Below are positions 1 through 11,700 of a DNA stretch of 64,000 nt, piece by piece (positions within the stretch are counted from its first letter, which is position 1; each line of letters opens with the position of its first letter). Below the pieces are notes generated by a model. It had not been told where the DNA came from. It saw only the letters and a program-made list of their open reading frames with translations, and did no database searches. Position numbers and translations under genes: made by a program. The stretch is from Littorina saxatilis. Taxonomy: Eukaryota; Mollusca; Gastropoda; Littorinimorpha; Littorinidae. The stretch covers positions 27,379,559 to 27,443,558 of the forward strand of contig NC_090247.1 in the NCBI RefSeq assembly GCF_037325665.1, written 5' to 3'.

Positions 1-131
1 AAATCCTCTTTGTGAGGACGGCACTTACATACAGTGCATCGTTCGATGAAGGGTTAAGAACGAGACGTACAAAGAAACCCACGAAGATAACACCGAAGAC
101 ATACACACAGTCGGCACAGTAACTAGACCAT
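1..131. other. unassigned flanking sequence
   Basis: No coding or repeat signal is recognised in these bases before the first interspersed repeat. Confidence 0.5.
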
Positions 132-577
132 GGACAATTTAATTTTGATAATAATTTTTATATATTTAATTTTCAGAGCTTGTTTTTAATCCGAATATAA
201 CATATTTATATGTTTTTGGAATCAGCAAATGATGGAGAATAAGATAAACGTAAATTTGGATCGTTTTATAAATTTTTATTTTTTTTTACAATTTTCCGAT
301 TTTTAATGACCAAAGTCATTAATTAATTTTTAAGCCACCAAGCTGAAATGCAATACCGAACCCCGGGCTTCGTCGAAGAATACTTGACCAAATTTTGAAC
401 CAATTTGGTTGAAAAATGAGGGCGTGACAGTGCCGCCTCAACTTTCACGAAAAGCCGGATATGACGTCATCAAAGACATTTATCAAAAAAATTAAAAAAA
501 TGTTCAGGGATTTCATACCCAGGAACTCTCATGTCAAATTTCATAAAGATCGGTCCAGTAGTTTAGTCTGAATCGCT

Positions 578-613
<36 letters not shown>

Positions 614-710
614 GCACACACACACGCACGCACGCACATACACCACGACCCTCGTTTCGATTCCCCCTCGATGTTAAAATATTTAGTCAAAACTTGACTA
701 AATATAAAAA
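132..710 (+). repeat. 880-bp interspersed repeat, copy A (5'-truncated)
   Basis: This is the 3' two thirds of a repeat that also occurs at 49672-50545 (minus), 59333-60227 (plus) and 63875-64000 (plus, cut by the window end). It ends in a TTTAGTCAAAACTTGACTAAAT palindromic motif split here around 684-705, and carries an (AC)n tract at about 586-650 in the same internal place as the other copies. No coding capacity is visible. The class (MITE-like or Helitron-like) is not settled. Confidence 0.75.
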
Positions 711-845
711 TAAAGTATGTAAGTGCTATGGATCACACACACACACACACAGAGGAATGAGTGGCTCTGCATCCGACTGACTGTGTTCGAACGAATGACT
801 CCGTATCCGACATTGTTTTTAATCACTGAAGTGTGAAATTTTGTA

Positions 846-1925
846 TAATGTAAGAACTGACGATGGAATGACTAGAAACATACAGATAAATCATATAACA
901 GCTATGAATCTCAGTAGCGTCCACTTAAAATTGGTAGTGCGCAGTTTTAGTCACTGCCGGATTTTGTCGGATTTGAGAGTAGCGCATTAGCTCGACTAAA
1001 ACACGTCATAACTACTGAAATGTTCAGTAATGAAATGAAATGAAATGAAACACTCAAGCTTGAAATTTTGTATTATGTAAGAATGGACAATGAACTATAT
1101 AGACTATAAAAATAAATTATGTAAGTGTTATGGATCACTGGGTAGCGACGGTCTACTTCAAACTAGGCGCCAGCACGCGCCAGCTTGAACCATAGCACTT
1201 ATATACTTTATTTTTATATTTCTAGTTAGTTCATCGTCCATTCTCACATAATACAAAATTTCAAACTTCAATGATGAAAAATACGGAAGTTATGACGAGT
1301 TTAAGGAGAGCTAATGCACTACTCTCAAATCCGACGATTTCCGCCATTGACTAAACAGCCTGCAAGCTACCACTTTGAAGTAGACGCTACCCGGTGATCC
1401 ATAACACTTACATAATTTATTTTTATAGTCTATATAGTTAATTGTCCATTCTTACATAATACAAAATTTCAAGCTTGAGTGTTGAACATTTCAGTAGTTA
1501 TGACGGGTTTTAGGCGAGCTAATGCGCTACTCTCAAATCCGACAAAATCCGGACTAAAACTGCGCGCTACCAAATTTAAGTGGACGCTACTGAGATTCAT
1601 AGCTGTTATATAATTTATCTGTATGTTTCTAGTCATTCCATCGTCAGTTCTTACATTATTCAAAATTTCAAACTTCAGTGATAAAATTTACGATAGCTAA
1701 GACGCGTTATAGGAGAGCTATCCTAGCTAAGGCCGTGGCTCCATGTCCGACAATCGTCGGATTTGAGAGTAGTGCATTAGCTCTCCTTAAACTCGTCATA
1801 ACTTCCGTATTTTTTATCATTGAAGTTTGAAATTTTGTATTATGTGAGAATGGACGATGAACTAACTAGAAATATAAAAATAAAGTATATAAGTGCTATG
1901 GTTCAAGCTGGCGCGTGCTGGCGCG
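846..1925. repeat. interleaved foldback repeat cluster
   Basis: Two inverted repeats are interleaved. Arm 846-1138 is the reverse complement of 1393-1660, and arm 1174-1337 is the reverse complement of 1757-1925. All four arms share a common end (tataaaaataaa, then a gtaagtg.tatgg motif), so they belong to one MITE or foldback family inserted or duplicated repeatedly. Nothing here is coding. Confidence 0.75.
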
Positions 1926-1962
1926 TGCTAGCGCGTGCTAGCGCGTGCTGGCGCGTAGTTTA
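1908..1962. repeat. 10-bp GC-rich tandem repeat
   Basis: About five copies of a GCGCGTGCTG-like unit sit at the edge of the foldback cluster. A shorter related stretch lies at about 1163-1176. Confidence 0.7.
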
Positions 1963-1989
1963 GTCGGACCGCTTTGAACGGCAAATGAG

Positions 1990-4222
1990 GCGCGCCAAAT
2001 GTGTCTGGTTCTTGTAAATTAATCTTTGTTGAGGAATATTTTCACAAAAAAGGTAACGAGAATGGCCCAGTGCGTTCTAGATATTATTGATTCAATATTG
2101 ATCGTATATAAGTTGATGAAATTCATCCTTTTTTTCGTGCAGCTTACATTTTTTTCCAAAATTTTCTATTGCGCAGTAACTACAGGGCAAATAGGCCAAC
2201 TTCTTTTTGTTGTTCCTCTGGTGCGCACACCTACTCAGGCTAGCATACTATGAATGATTAGGTAGATACTCAGAATTGTCCAGTTTGTTAGACAACAATG
2301 CATTTCGATAGCCTTGCAAGAATAATTGGGATCAACATTTGGCCGTAGCTGGAAAACCGACGAGTCGGTTACGGAGCACCCGGCGCAGCCTCTACTAGAG
2401 TAGAGCCGGCGAGTCATTAACGGATCCCAAGGGTTCAGCACGGGGGGAAAAGACTAAATGGGATATGTGTCCCCCTCAGCCAAAGCTTAGACAAGCCCAA
2501 AAACAAATTAAAAACCAAAATGGTCTAAGAGAGCGGGAAAAACAACAACAAAAGAACAACACACCTAAGCCTGTCTACTCTATCTAGCTCAGTAGCTGGG
2601 TGTCTATGGTTGTGTCACCTTATCTATTGTGTTATCTGTGTGTGTGTTGATGTCAGAGAGAAGACTACATTACAAGTGTTCAACATGGGGCACACCTAAA
2701 TTGGTTTTGCAGCTAGCTGAATCAGCGAACGGAAATTCAGAACCAATATATTATATCTATCATACAGTCGAAACCGTTTATAACGAATCTCAGGGGAAAA
2801 CGTTTTTTATTCGTTATAATCGATTTTCGTTATAACCGATTAGATCGGTTATAACGAAGACAAGAGGAAAAAATTTGTTATAACAGGTTTCTTCGCATTT
2901 TCAACGTAAAAATGGTAAAATGTTGGCAAATAAGTATTGTTTTCTGTTGCATAAGTAATCTTTTTGTCATATCATTAAAACATTCAATGAGGTACATACA
3001 TAATCGTACATGAGAGAGAGAGAGAGACTCGGAGAGAGAGAGAGAGATATACACGGAGAGAGTGTGTGAGAGAGAGAGAGACGGAGAGAGATGGCGAAAG
3101 AGAGAGAGAGAGAGGGGGGGGGGGGGGTATGGGGCATGCAACAGGCCTAGGGAAAGCTGGAGATTCAAGTGGAGAATTATCAACTGTTATGTGGTCTATA
3201 CAACAGTCAAATAAATGAATAATTAAGCAGAGAGATCGTTTTCAACAGAAATACCAAAGTTTGCCTGAAACAATACACACACACACACACACACACACAC
3301 ATCGAATTCTGTTCTTCAACAAATCTGTTTATTAGGCCATAACCTTGTACCCAAGAATGTAACAATGAAATAAAAACAACAACAAAAACAACAACAAAAG
3401 ACCTGGTGTCTAAAAATTGATGTACAAAATAATGGCTTTGTTTTGCAGGCGGAAAAGAAAATAGACAAAAAAACCAACACTTAGATTAGCAATGACACAT
3501 GAAATTTTGATATTAATGGTTGAATGACAAGAAACACACCATTTTAAAGAGATCAAAATTCTGAGCACATAGCAATTTGTTTTATTTAAATCGGTGCAGT
3601 AGTTCTCGAGATATGGTCATTTTAGTTGAGAAATGTTGGGCGTCATTTGAGGACAAAGCTAGTAGCTAAATACATGGGACATAGACTGATAGCTGTGGCA
3701 ATAACATGAAATTTTGAAATTAATGGTTGAATGACAAGAAACACACCATTTTAAAGAGATCAAAATTCTGAGCACATAGCAATTTGTTTTATTTAAATCG
3801 GTGCAGTAGTTCGCGAGATATGAACATTTTAGTTCGAAAGCACTTTGCTTTGAGCGAGCTGAGATCGCAACCTCTTCAGGCTTTTGATCGGCCGAGTTTC
3901 GCATTTTTCGGGTCCAGTTTTGCGCAGCATAATCGTTGGGAATAAGTCATTTCTCGCTCGATTCTTTTGATTTTTGGCTTAAATGAAACAGAAGTTAATG
4001 TTTTATAAACTGCATTTGAACAGTGTATGCCGATGGAAGTTTTCAGACCAAATTTTAGTGAAACTCACACGAGTAATATTCACCGTCATGCTGACGGAGA
4101 TGTAGCTTCCGGTGGGTCGCGGTTTTCTGTATGGGGAAGATGTAAAGCTTTCTCTGATTGGTTGCAAAATATCACAGCCCTCCAATGAAAATTACGGTAC
4201 TCCCAGCAGTTTGAAATGAACT
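1990..4222. other. upstream non-coding region with simple repeats
   Basis: No gene is recognised. The region holds a pogo/Tigger-like left end at about 2765 (cagtcgaaaccg, then several copies of a CGTTATAA word) with no matching right end found, a (GA)n tract at 3010-3127, an (AC)n tract near 3272-3301, and a tandem duplication at 3495-3836 listed separately. Confidence 0.5.
3495..3836. repeat. 208-bp tandem duplication
   Basis: About 135 bases at 3495-3634 recur at 3702-3836 with few differences (acatgaaattttga to gcagtagtt.. cgagatat). The words ATCGGTGCAGTAGTT resemble the ATCGGTCCAGTAGTT word inside the 880-bp interspersed repeat. Confidence 0.75.
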
Positions 4223-4611
4223 AGACGGGCGCTGTGGCGGGATGGTAAGACGTCGGCCTCTTAATCGGAAGGTCGAGGGTTCGAATCCCGGTCGCGGCCG
4301 CCTGGTGGGTTAAGTGTGGAGATTTTTCCGATCTCCCAGGTCAACTTATGTGCAGACCTGCTAGTGGCTTATCCCCCTTCGTGTGCACACGCAAGCACAA
4401 GACCAAGTGCGCACGGAAAAAATCCTGTAATCCATGTCAGAGTTCGGTGGGTTATAGAAACACGAAAATATCCAGCATGCTTCCTCCGAAAGCGGCGTAT
4501 GGCTGCCTTAATGGCGGGGTAAAAACGGTCATACACGTAAAATTCCACTCGTGCAAAAAAAACAACCACGAGTGTACGTGGGAGTTTCAGCCCACGAACG
4601 CAGAAGAAGAA
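4223..4611 (+). mobile_element. tRNA-derived SINE with (GAA)n tail
   Basis: The head looks like a tRNA gene: a box A-like stretch (ggcgggatggtaagacg) is followed by a box B (ggttcgaatcc). The body is shared with the SINE at 43469-43832 and ends in gaacgcagaagaagaagaa. A 10-bp target-site duplication, gaaatgaact, flanks it at 4213-4222 and 4612-4621. The open frame crossing it is incidental. Confidence 0.9.
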
Positions 4612-4621
4612 GAAATGAACT

Positions 4622-6153
4622 GGTCGTCAGCAAAGAGTGACGCGAAAATGGCCGCGAGAGGCAGTGAAGACGAACACGCACTTTCACACTCAAAATATTC
4701 CAAAACACATCTTTTTTAATTTCATACAGTAAACTTTGTTTTTGAATCATTTCTTTATTCATTCCTTTTTCATTTGATACATAATTTGTGACTCACAAAC
4801 ATCAATTATGCCAATTATTTTTCACTCAAAGTGAAAAAAAAGTGCCTTTTCACTGTGTCCTCAGTTGACGCTGGGCGATGTGGCAATGCTACTTAGATGT
4901 TTACTTAAACTATCAAGCAATTTACAAATAGAGACTGGTGAAAACAATTCAAATAAATTCATTTGTAATGAATTTAATTATCCTTGTCTTTTGGAACTAC
5001 ATATTTATGGAAAAATGGATTCTTTTTTCAAACTAAAACTGAAGCACAAAAATAACCTGTACAACTTGACAGTGTTTACAAATGCTTAACTATCGCAACA
5101 CTAGCAATCCAGTTGGATTAAAATAATAGTGTCGTTAAATAATAATCTTCCCATAAATGAACGCAAAATGAAATGGTCAACACAGATCAGCAACGATACA
5201 TTTGAATAAGGAAAATTAGCTGCAGCGTGACTCTATAACAGAACAAACAAATTCAAGTTGCAAAAGTTATACCTTTGTTTCTGCTTTGCATTTTCGTTAT
5301 AACCGGTTTGTTTTTAGTGATAACTAAGAACACCGCTGGCAGGGAAATCAGCATGTTTGTCAAGCAAGAAAATATAGTTTACCTGGTTGGTATTTAGGCA
5401 TGCAGACACAGGCACAGCACAGTGCGCTTTTGCTTTGCTTAATTCCGAAAGCTGTACTCAGATGTTAAGTGTACATACAGTGGCACGGTGGTGGTACCTA
5501 ATCTTCATGCGCCTTTTGACGCTCTGAAGCGAATTGTAATGGACATTTCCACATTTAAGGGCGCACTAGCAGGGGTGGCCTAATCTCAAAAATGTAACTG
5601 GCCAACCGGTCGAGTAACTTTCTTTACTAGCCCGCCAGAAATGTCGCTGGCCCGGTACATGCCACAGTTGCTGCATCTGCAGTGTTTAAATGGCGTTGAA
5701 ACTCGATATTACAACCAAAAGTGTTGCACTGGTACAGAATGTTCACTGGCCAGCCGGGGGAGTTGCAAGGCGGATTTTTTACTTGCCCCTGGCAATCGCA
5801 CGGACAATTTGGCCATCACTGACTAGTGGTAGTAAACCGAACCCTGGAGCCCCATACTGGCACTCGCGACAAAGTACCTTTTTCCGAGGACCGATGAGTC
5901 GTTCATAAAGATTTTTAAAGTTAAACTTTTTTTTTATAAAAGTTTTAATGTTAATTTTTTTGAAAAAGATTTCTGGAGATCAGACGCCAGTTTTGTGTAG
6001 GCAAGAATTGCTTGCGGCTAGTCTCTCGCTTAATCAGTTAATGCAAGACAGCAAGGTGTGTATGGTAACGATTTGGGGGCTTGCTCGGCTAAGATTCAAC
6101 TCTTATTAGTTGATACCAAAAATGTCATCTGCACTCATCTGTAAACATATATA
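4622..6153. other. intergenic, no gene seen
   Basis: AT-rich sequence with no convincing coding signal. A cgttataaccgg word near 5288 may be the decayed partner of the pogo-like end at 2765, but the pairing is weak. Confidence 0.4.
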
Positions 6154-6591
6154 CAGACCTGTTTACCCTTACGATTTTGGCGTAATTTATTACGATTTTC
6201 TGCAAAAAATACGCCATTCCGCTATCCGTGTCAAGACTACGATTTTCATAAATAAAAAAAATGTAAAAAAAATTTTTTTTATTTTTTTTTTTAAGTACAG
6301 TAGAAAAGCGCTTGACACACTGAAAAAAGCCTACTAAGAGCAAAAGAAAAAGAATCAGTGATGCATGTGCTTTTGATGTGATCTTCGTTGAAATTATGAT
6401 GACTACAAAAACTGACTGATGTGTTTTGTTTGTGAATGATGGATATATGTGCATGATTGCGTTTCGCAGACACAGTTGTCATGTGCGTTGTAATTGGCGA
6501 CGAATGCTGGATGATTACTATTTTTGTGCCAGGATTACTATTTTTGGGGCTGAGCATTACTCCAAAACACTTATGGGGGTAAACAGGTCTG
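6154..6591. mobile_element. TA-flanked MITE, 438 bp
   Basis: The ends match as a perfect 15-bp inverted repeat, cagacctgtttaccc, flanked by TA on both sides. TA duplication and the short internal sequence fit a non-autonomous Tc1/mariner-superfamily element. No transposase remnant is recognised. Confidence 0.75.
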
Positions 6592-7365
6592 TATATATAT
6601 ATAATTTATAAACAGCCAATCAGATTGGCAGTAGTGCAGCCGCCATTTTTTCTTGCATAGCAAGCATCTCCAAGGCATACACGCCTACTCATATTCGTTA
6701 GGTTAGTATATTTTACCTTAATTTGAAGAGAATGAAAGCCATTTAATGATTTATTGATATTAGTGTTTGTTGCCAGTATTGGCGTTAACCGGTAATTACC
6801 GGTATTTTACCGGTTGAAATGAGAAAATACCGGAAAATAATTGGCTGCCTGTATAACCTACCGATTGATTTTTTGAACTATTGTTTTTTTCTCTGGTAAA
6901 ACAACAAAACCAGTACTCTGAGTTGGATTCTTACTGGTTCCAATGACCAGTCTACCTTTTTTGTTGTTGATAGTTTTCATCATAAAAGTTTGTGTACCAG
7001 TTTCAAAAAATATTAGCGCCATAACTGGTTGCCGAGGTCTCATCTGTCATTTGCGTACTTGAAAGGCGATTCATGGAGTGTCAAGTGGAGGGCTGCTAGT
7101 GCTAGGCAGGGGCTCATGCTTCAACCGTGCAGACATAAAGAATACTACATGGCTTGCTGTGTTGTACCAGATTTACACGAGATGCTTTTTAAAATATGAA
7201 ACTGCAAGCGAGAGCGAGCTTTTTAATATTTGAAAAAGCAACAAGTTTATCCTACAGGCTTTACCTGCATGTATTTTACTCAAAATGTCCCCCAGTCGAG
7301 TGTAATGACAAACCTCGATTATTTTCTCGGATTGTCAGGAGGCTGGTTTTGCATAATTTGCATTA
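6592..7365. other. intergenic, no gene seen
   Basis: No coding, RNA or mobile signal is recognised. A short accggtaattaccggtattttaccggtt stretch at about 6787 is palindromic. Confidence 0.4.
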
Positions 7366-7705
7366 AGCCCGCTACTAACTACAGCCGAACTTGTTCGGCG
7401 ACGTCATCAAATCAGGGGATCCCCCTATTTTTGGGTTGTTGCTGTAACGTTCGCGGTTCGCAGATTCAATCCTGCAAACCTTCGGCGCGTCATCAGCAAA
7501 CTGACTTTTGATTGGTTTGGTTTAAGAGTGACAACACTGGCAGCTATAACGCTGTCAACAGATCACGAGTCTTCTCACGTGATATTTCTTGATCATATGA
7601 CGGGTATCACGGAAACATTCGCCGCTAGTTAGTACACCAAACCAGGCACAGTGTAACATTCGCCGACCTCGTTCGACTTAGTTCGGCTGTAGTTAGTAGC
7701 GGGCT
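7366..7705. mobile_element. Harbinger-like MITE, 340 bp
   Basis: The termini form a 25-bp inverted repeat beginning agcccgctactaactacag and are flanked by the triplet TTA at 7363-7365 and 7706-7708. A 3-bp TTA duplication is typical of the PIF/Harbinger superfamily. There is no transposase, so it is non-autonomous. Confidence 0.8.
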
Positions 7706-7919
7706 TTACTGTTGCTGTTTACGTTTTGAACGCTTGCGCAGTTACTTTCCTTTGTTTAACCTAACTCTAGTGTAACTGTTAGTCTAACCCCGATGAACGG
7801 CTTGTTCAGTTGTTGCACTTGCAAGGCATATCTCTGAGACTCGTACAGGGACAGACATCTGCATGTGAACACTGGGGAGTATATATATATGATAGCCACT
7901 GCATTTTACATCGCCCAGT

Positions 7920-8397
7920 TCCCGCAGTGGGGCACTGCGGTTATGAAATTAAAGGCCCCTCCTGTTTTTGGAACCGCAGGAGCTTTCTAGTTTGCTGTTA
8001 GGTAGATTTTTGGTTCCTCTTTCCTGTCATGCTCTCGTTTTCTTCATGAATTCTTTTCTTTTTTCTGCCTTCTTGCTCATTCACCTGTATTTTTTCCAAA
8101 AATCTCTTCTCTTGCCGCTTGTCTCGCGATTCATGTATAGTTTAATCTGTTAGTGTTCTGATGTAAGTCCAGCAGTAGATAGGTTAAGCCTATTTTAACA
8201 TACTGGAAACTGGTAATCTTCCAGTAGGTATTAATTTAGTTTTACTAAAGCCTGCTGGGACACAAGTAATGGGTTAGTGCATTTGTAAACAGGAATCGCT
8301 TGACAAGTGGCCCCCTTCGTTCCCCCCTTCCTCGTCCTGATATGGCTCTGCGTAGTCGGCTGGACGTTAAGCAACAAATAAACAAACAAACAAACAA
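7920..8397 (+). mobile_element. SINE-like retroposon, family II, (AAAC)n tail
   Basis: A 478-bp element has a 12-bp target-site duplication, acatcgcccagt, at 7908-7919 and 8398-8409. A near-identical copy lies at 21983-22464. The head is a hairpin (ccgcagtg, ggg, cactgcgg) followed by a second stem (ctcctg/caggag). The 3' end is ctggacgttaagcaacaaataaacaaac. The 3' half is homologous to family I (12234, 46600, 48163). No tRNA promoter boxes are seen, and the source RNA is unknown. Confidence 0.85.
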
Positions 8398-8649
8398 ACA
8401 TCGCCCAGTAAAAGCGGACAAACACTCAAGTCGTAGGACTTTTAATATTAATTTTACTACTACATCGCCCAGCCATCACATTATTTGATTATTATTTACT
8501 GGCTAAAGGCCTGCAGGTGTACTAGATAAATAGCAGATTATTATCAAGAGAGAAAAATTATTGAAAATGTGGTTAATAAAGTCAATTAAGTGTATTGGGT
8601 ATATATATTTTTGAAGCAGATTGCATTCCAGTTTCTTACAAAGTTGCAT

Positions 8650-8662
8650 GCTTTTTGTCCAG
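8650..8662 (+). promoter_or_regulatory. CHAF1B: splice acceptor just before the CHAF1B start codon
   Basis: gctttttgtccag is a good polypyrimidine tract plus AG five bases upstream of the ATG at 8668. It suggests that the 5' UTR lies on an upstream exon that I could not identify, as in vertebrate CHAF1B. A weaker AG lies at 8618-8619. Confidence 0.55.
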
Positions 8663-8667
8663 ACAAA

Positions 8668-8790
8668 ATGAAGGTTGTCACACCAGAAATTTCTTGGCAT
8701 GAGCGAGAACCAATCTACAGCGTAGACCTTCAGCCAACTTCTGACAACTTCCAGCGTCTAGCATCATGCGGAGTGGACAAGATTGTGAGG
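8668..8790 (+). CDS. CHAF1B: CHAF1B coding exon 1
   Basis: Residues 1-41, starting [20 protein letters not shown], the first blade of the WD40 propeller. The donor is g|gtacgt, phase 0. Confidence 0.95.
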
Positions 8791-11700
8791 GTACGTATGA
8801 TGTTACTTTTTGGGGGGCATAGTCTAGATAGTCCTGTGACAGTACAAAAAATAAATTTGAAAATTTTGAAATTCACAATAGTTAACACATGATATGGCTT
8901 GTGAAAGTGTTCGAAAAGAATTTGTTTTGTTGTTCATACATTCAAACTATTTCTCTTTAATAGTGTTGTGTATTAAAGCAGATTTTGGGAAAGTAAGTGC
9001 TCAGTCTGCAAGATATCTCTGATATGCCTCATTTGCAAGTACTTTATACATTTTTTTTGGTCCTGACTTTTCAGATATGGAGGGTACGGGTGGACGGAGA
9101 GGGAAAGGTCGATGTTGATTTCTTGTCCAACTTGAGGCGTCACACAGCAACCGTCAATGTCTGTCGATTTTCTCCGGACGGAAAGCTGCTTGCTACAGCT
9201 GGGGATGGTATGATCTGCATCTAAAACATGCATTTTGTCTTCAGGAACTTATGCTTGTTAATGTTATCATTGAGTAGTCTCAAGAATACCACTGTTAAAA
9301 ATTATCTGTTCCTTTGCTTAGTTTTTTTTAAGTATTTAATATTTTCTTCAAATGTTGGAATAATTAATTTAAATCTTTGTATGATTCTTATTTCAGATGC
9401 AGTGATCTTGCTGTGGAAACTGAACGACGTCCCCACACCAGCCAACAACATCTTCAGTGACGAAGACGCTGATAACAAGGAGAGTTGGGTCGTCTACAAA
9501 TCACTCAGGTGAGGCCTTGCTCAGCACTGGGAGTTACAAATGTATTAGGACACTGTATATGTACATAAATTCTAGTGCCCTTTGTGTAAAGCGTTAAAAC
9601 AAAATTAAGAGTTTCTTCGTTTCCTGACTGATGAAATTTGGTTTTCGACCCTGGTACTTGTTTTTATTTTTATTTTCAAGAAGGATACAAAGGAACTCAA
9701 TTTGCAGACTACAGAAGGGAAGCTGCCCTAGATGTTACGGCATGTTGGTGGGTATGACCTCCCAGTTGTTTATTTTCCCCAGTAAAAGTGGAAATTAATG
9801 TACAATAGTGTTGAGATTAAGCTTAGAAGTCAGGGTTTTAGAGAAAATGTCTTTGACATTAGCTCGATTTAGCCCCTTGTGAGGTTCACAGTGCCACTGA
9901 GTGATTCTTAAACGGTTGCTCTTCTTTCAGTATGTGACGTCACTTACACAGGGTTAATTTTGGACTATGCCATGACTTCTTAATTTTTGTTAATTAAATT
10001 GGTAGAATGGTACCAAAGCTCTCTTTTATTTACGAGGTGTATTAGAATAGATGGATTCTTTCTCAAATGGATACTCGTTTTGGGTTGTTATTTTGTCGAT
10101 TCTGCGGAAAGTGAAATATTGCTGGTGTCTGTTTCAGAGGTCACCTTGGCGATGTGTATGACCTATGCTGGTCACCTGATAGTCGCAACATTGTTTCTGG
10201 ATCAGTAGACAATAGCGCTATTGCCTGGGATACACAGAAAGGTAAGGCCAAAAAAGTTGTTAGGATAAGTTGACCAATCCTATTTTGTTTCTGCTGACCC
10301 TACAATTTTGTCTTCACTAGTCTGAACAAAATGGAGGTTCACAGAAAATGGGATATCTGATGCTTTGTTCCCTGGGAAAATGAAGTGTGCATCCATACCA
10401 AGGGAGATAATCACACTGCCGATGTTCAGCTTGATGCACAAAGAGGAGTGTGGGGCTGTCTAACGACAAGATAATCTTTTCCGAGTATTCACAAGGGAAA
10501 GTGCTCAGTTGTTGCACAGAGTTCCGTCTTTGCTTTCACTGTTGCAATCCTTAAAAAGTATCCTGTCATTTGTATTATCAATGTTAGCAGGAGTTGTGTA
10601 GCTGTCAAATAGGAGCAGGGTGGTCCTTGCTTATGTGTGTGGCTGTGTGCATGACACTGACAAGGGTGCATCTGCTTCCGTTTGAGGACAGAAACCTATT
10701 TCTGGTGATCGGCAGAAACGGAAATTCTGTTTTCAAATGGGAAATTGGTGTTCCTAACTTGCAATACTGTCATGTGAGTAGCATACAGTCGAACCCACTT
10801 AAAACGAACACGCTAGTTACGAATTTTGACTTATAACGTATTAGTTTTAAGTTCCCAACTGAATACCTCTTTCTTCATGCTTAAAAAAAATGCTTAAAAC
10901 GAATTCTTTGTAACGAATTTATGCTTATAACGAGCACTTTTTGGATTCCCAAGCATGCATAATGTCTGTAATTTACTCACGCTTATGACGAAATCTTTAA
11001 ACTCGTCCCGAGATCGACATATCATGGGAATTTGAGAAGTTTGAATACATGTGTCAAAGTCTTCCCTTGCGTCGACTGCTTGAACCATTGCTCAACCGAT
11101 CACTGAATAAAGTTAAACTGATTACACTGTACTCACAAAACAATTTCAAATTTAGAATCAAAGTGATTGATAGCTCAGACACTGAACATGAATGACTGAC
11201 TGACGTTTATTTCCTTCGCGAATACCAAAAACAAAACATCAATGTTTAGAACGGAAGCCATTGCCAAAAAATATCACTCTCAACGTTTGCGTTCGCCGGT
11301 TCGCGATAGTTTATCAGTCAGTCAGTGCTTTCGATTTGGATTTGAACATCATGTTGCAACAAAACAAAACAAAAACTAAATTGGCCAAGGTTTGCTACCC
11401 GTCGCCAAGGTAAGTGATTCCGGACACATGATAGGAACACCGCGAATGTGGACAGTGTCAGTGTGTGCGTGTGTGTGTGACCAAAAACGTAACAACTGGA
11501 TGACACATCTGTGTGCTCACTCTCACAAACTCAACAATCATCACTCAACATGAGACACACATGAACATGTAACTGAATATGTCACTTTATTGTCTAAACG
11601 TGAAGCAGCATGAAAGTTGCGAAAGAAACAAATTGAAACACCATAAAATGTACAAGACTTTAAAAAAAAAAAAAAATCATCAATTTTCTTAATACGAATT

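Noticed and set aside
4348-4719. 123-residue frame at the tRNA-headed SINE
   Set aside because: It is explained by the SINE body, and the same frame recurs at 43579.
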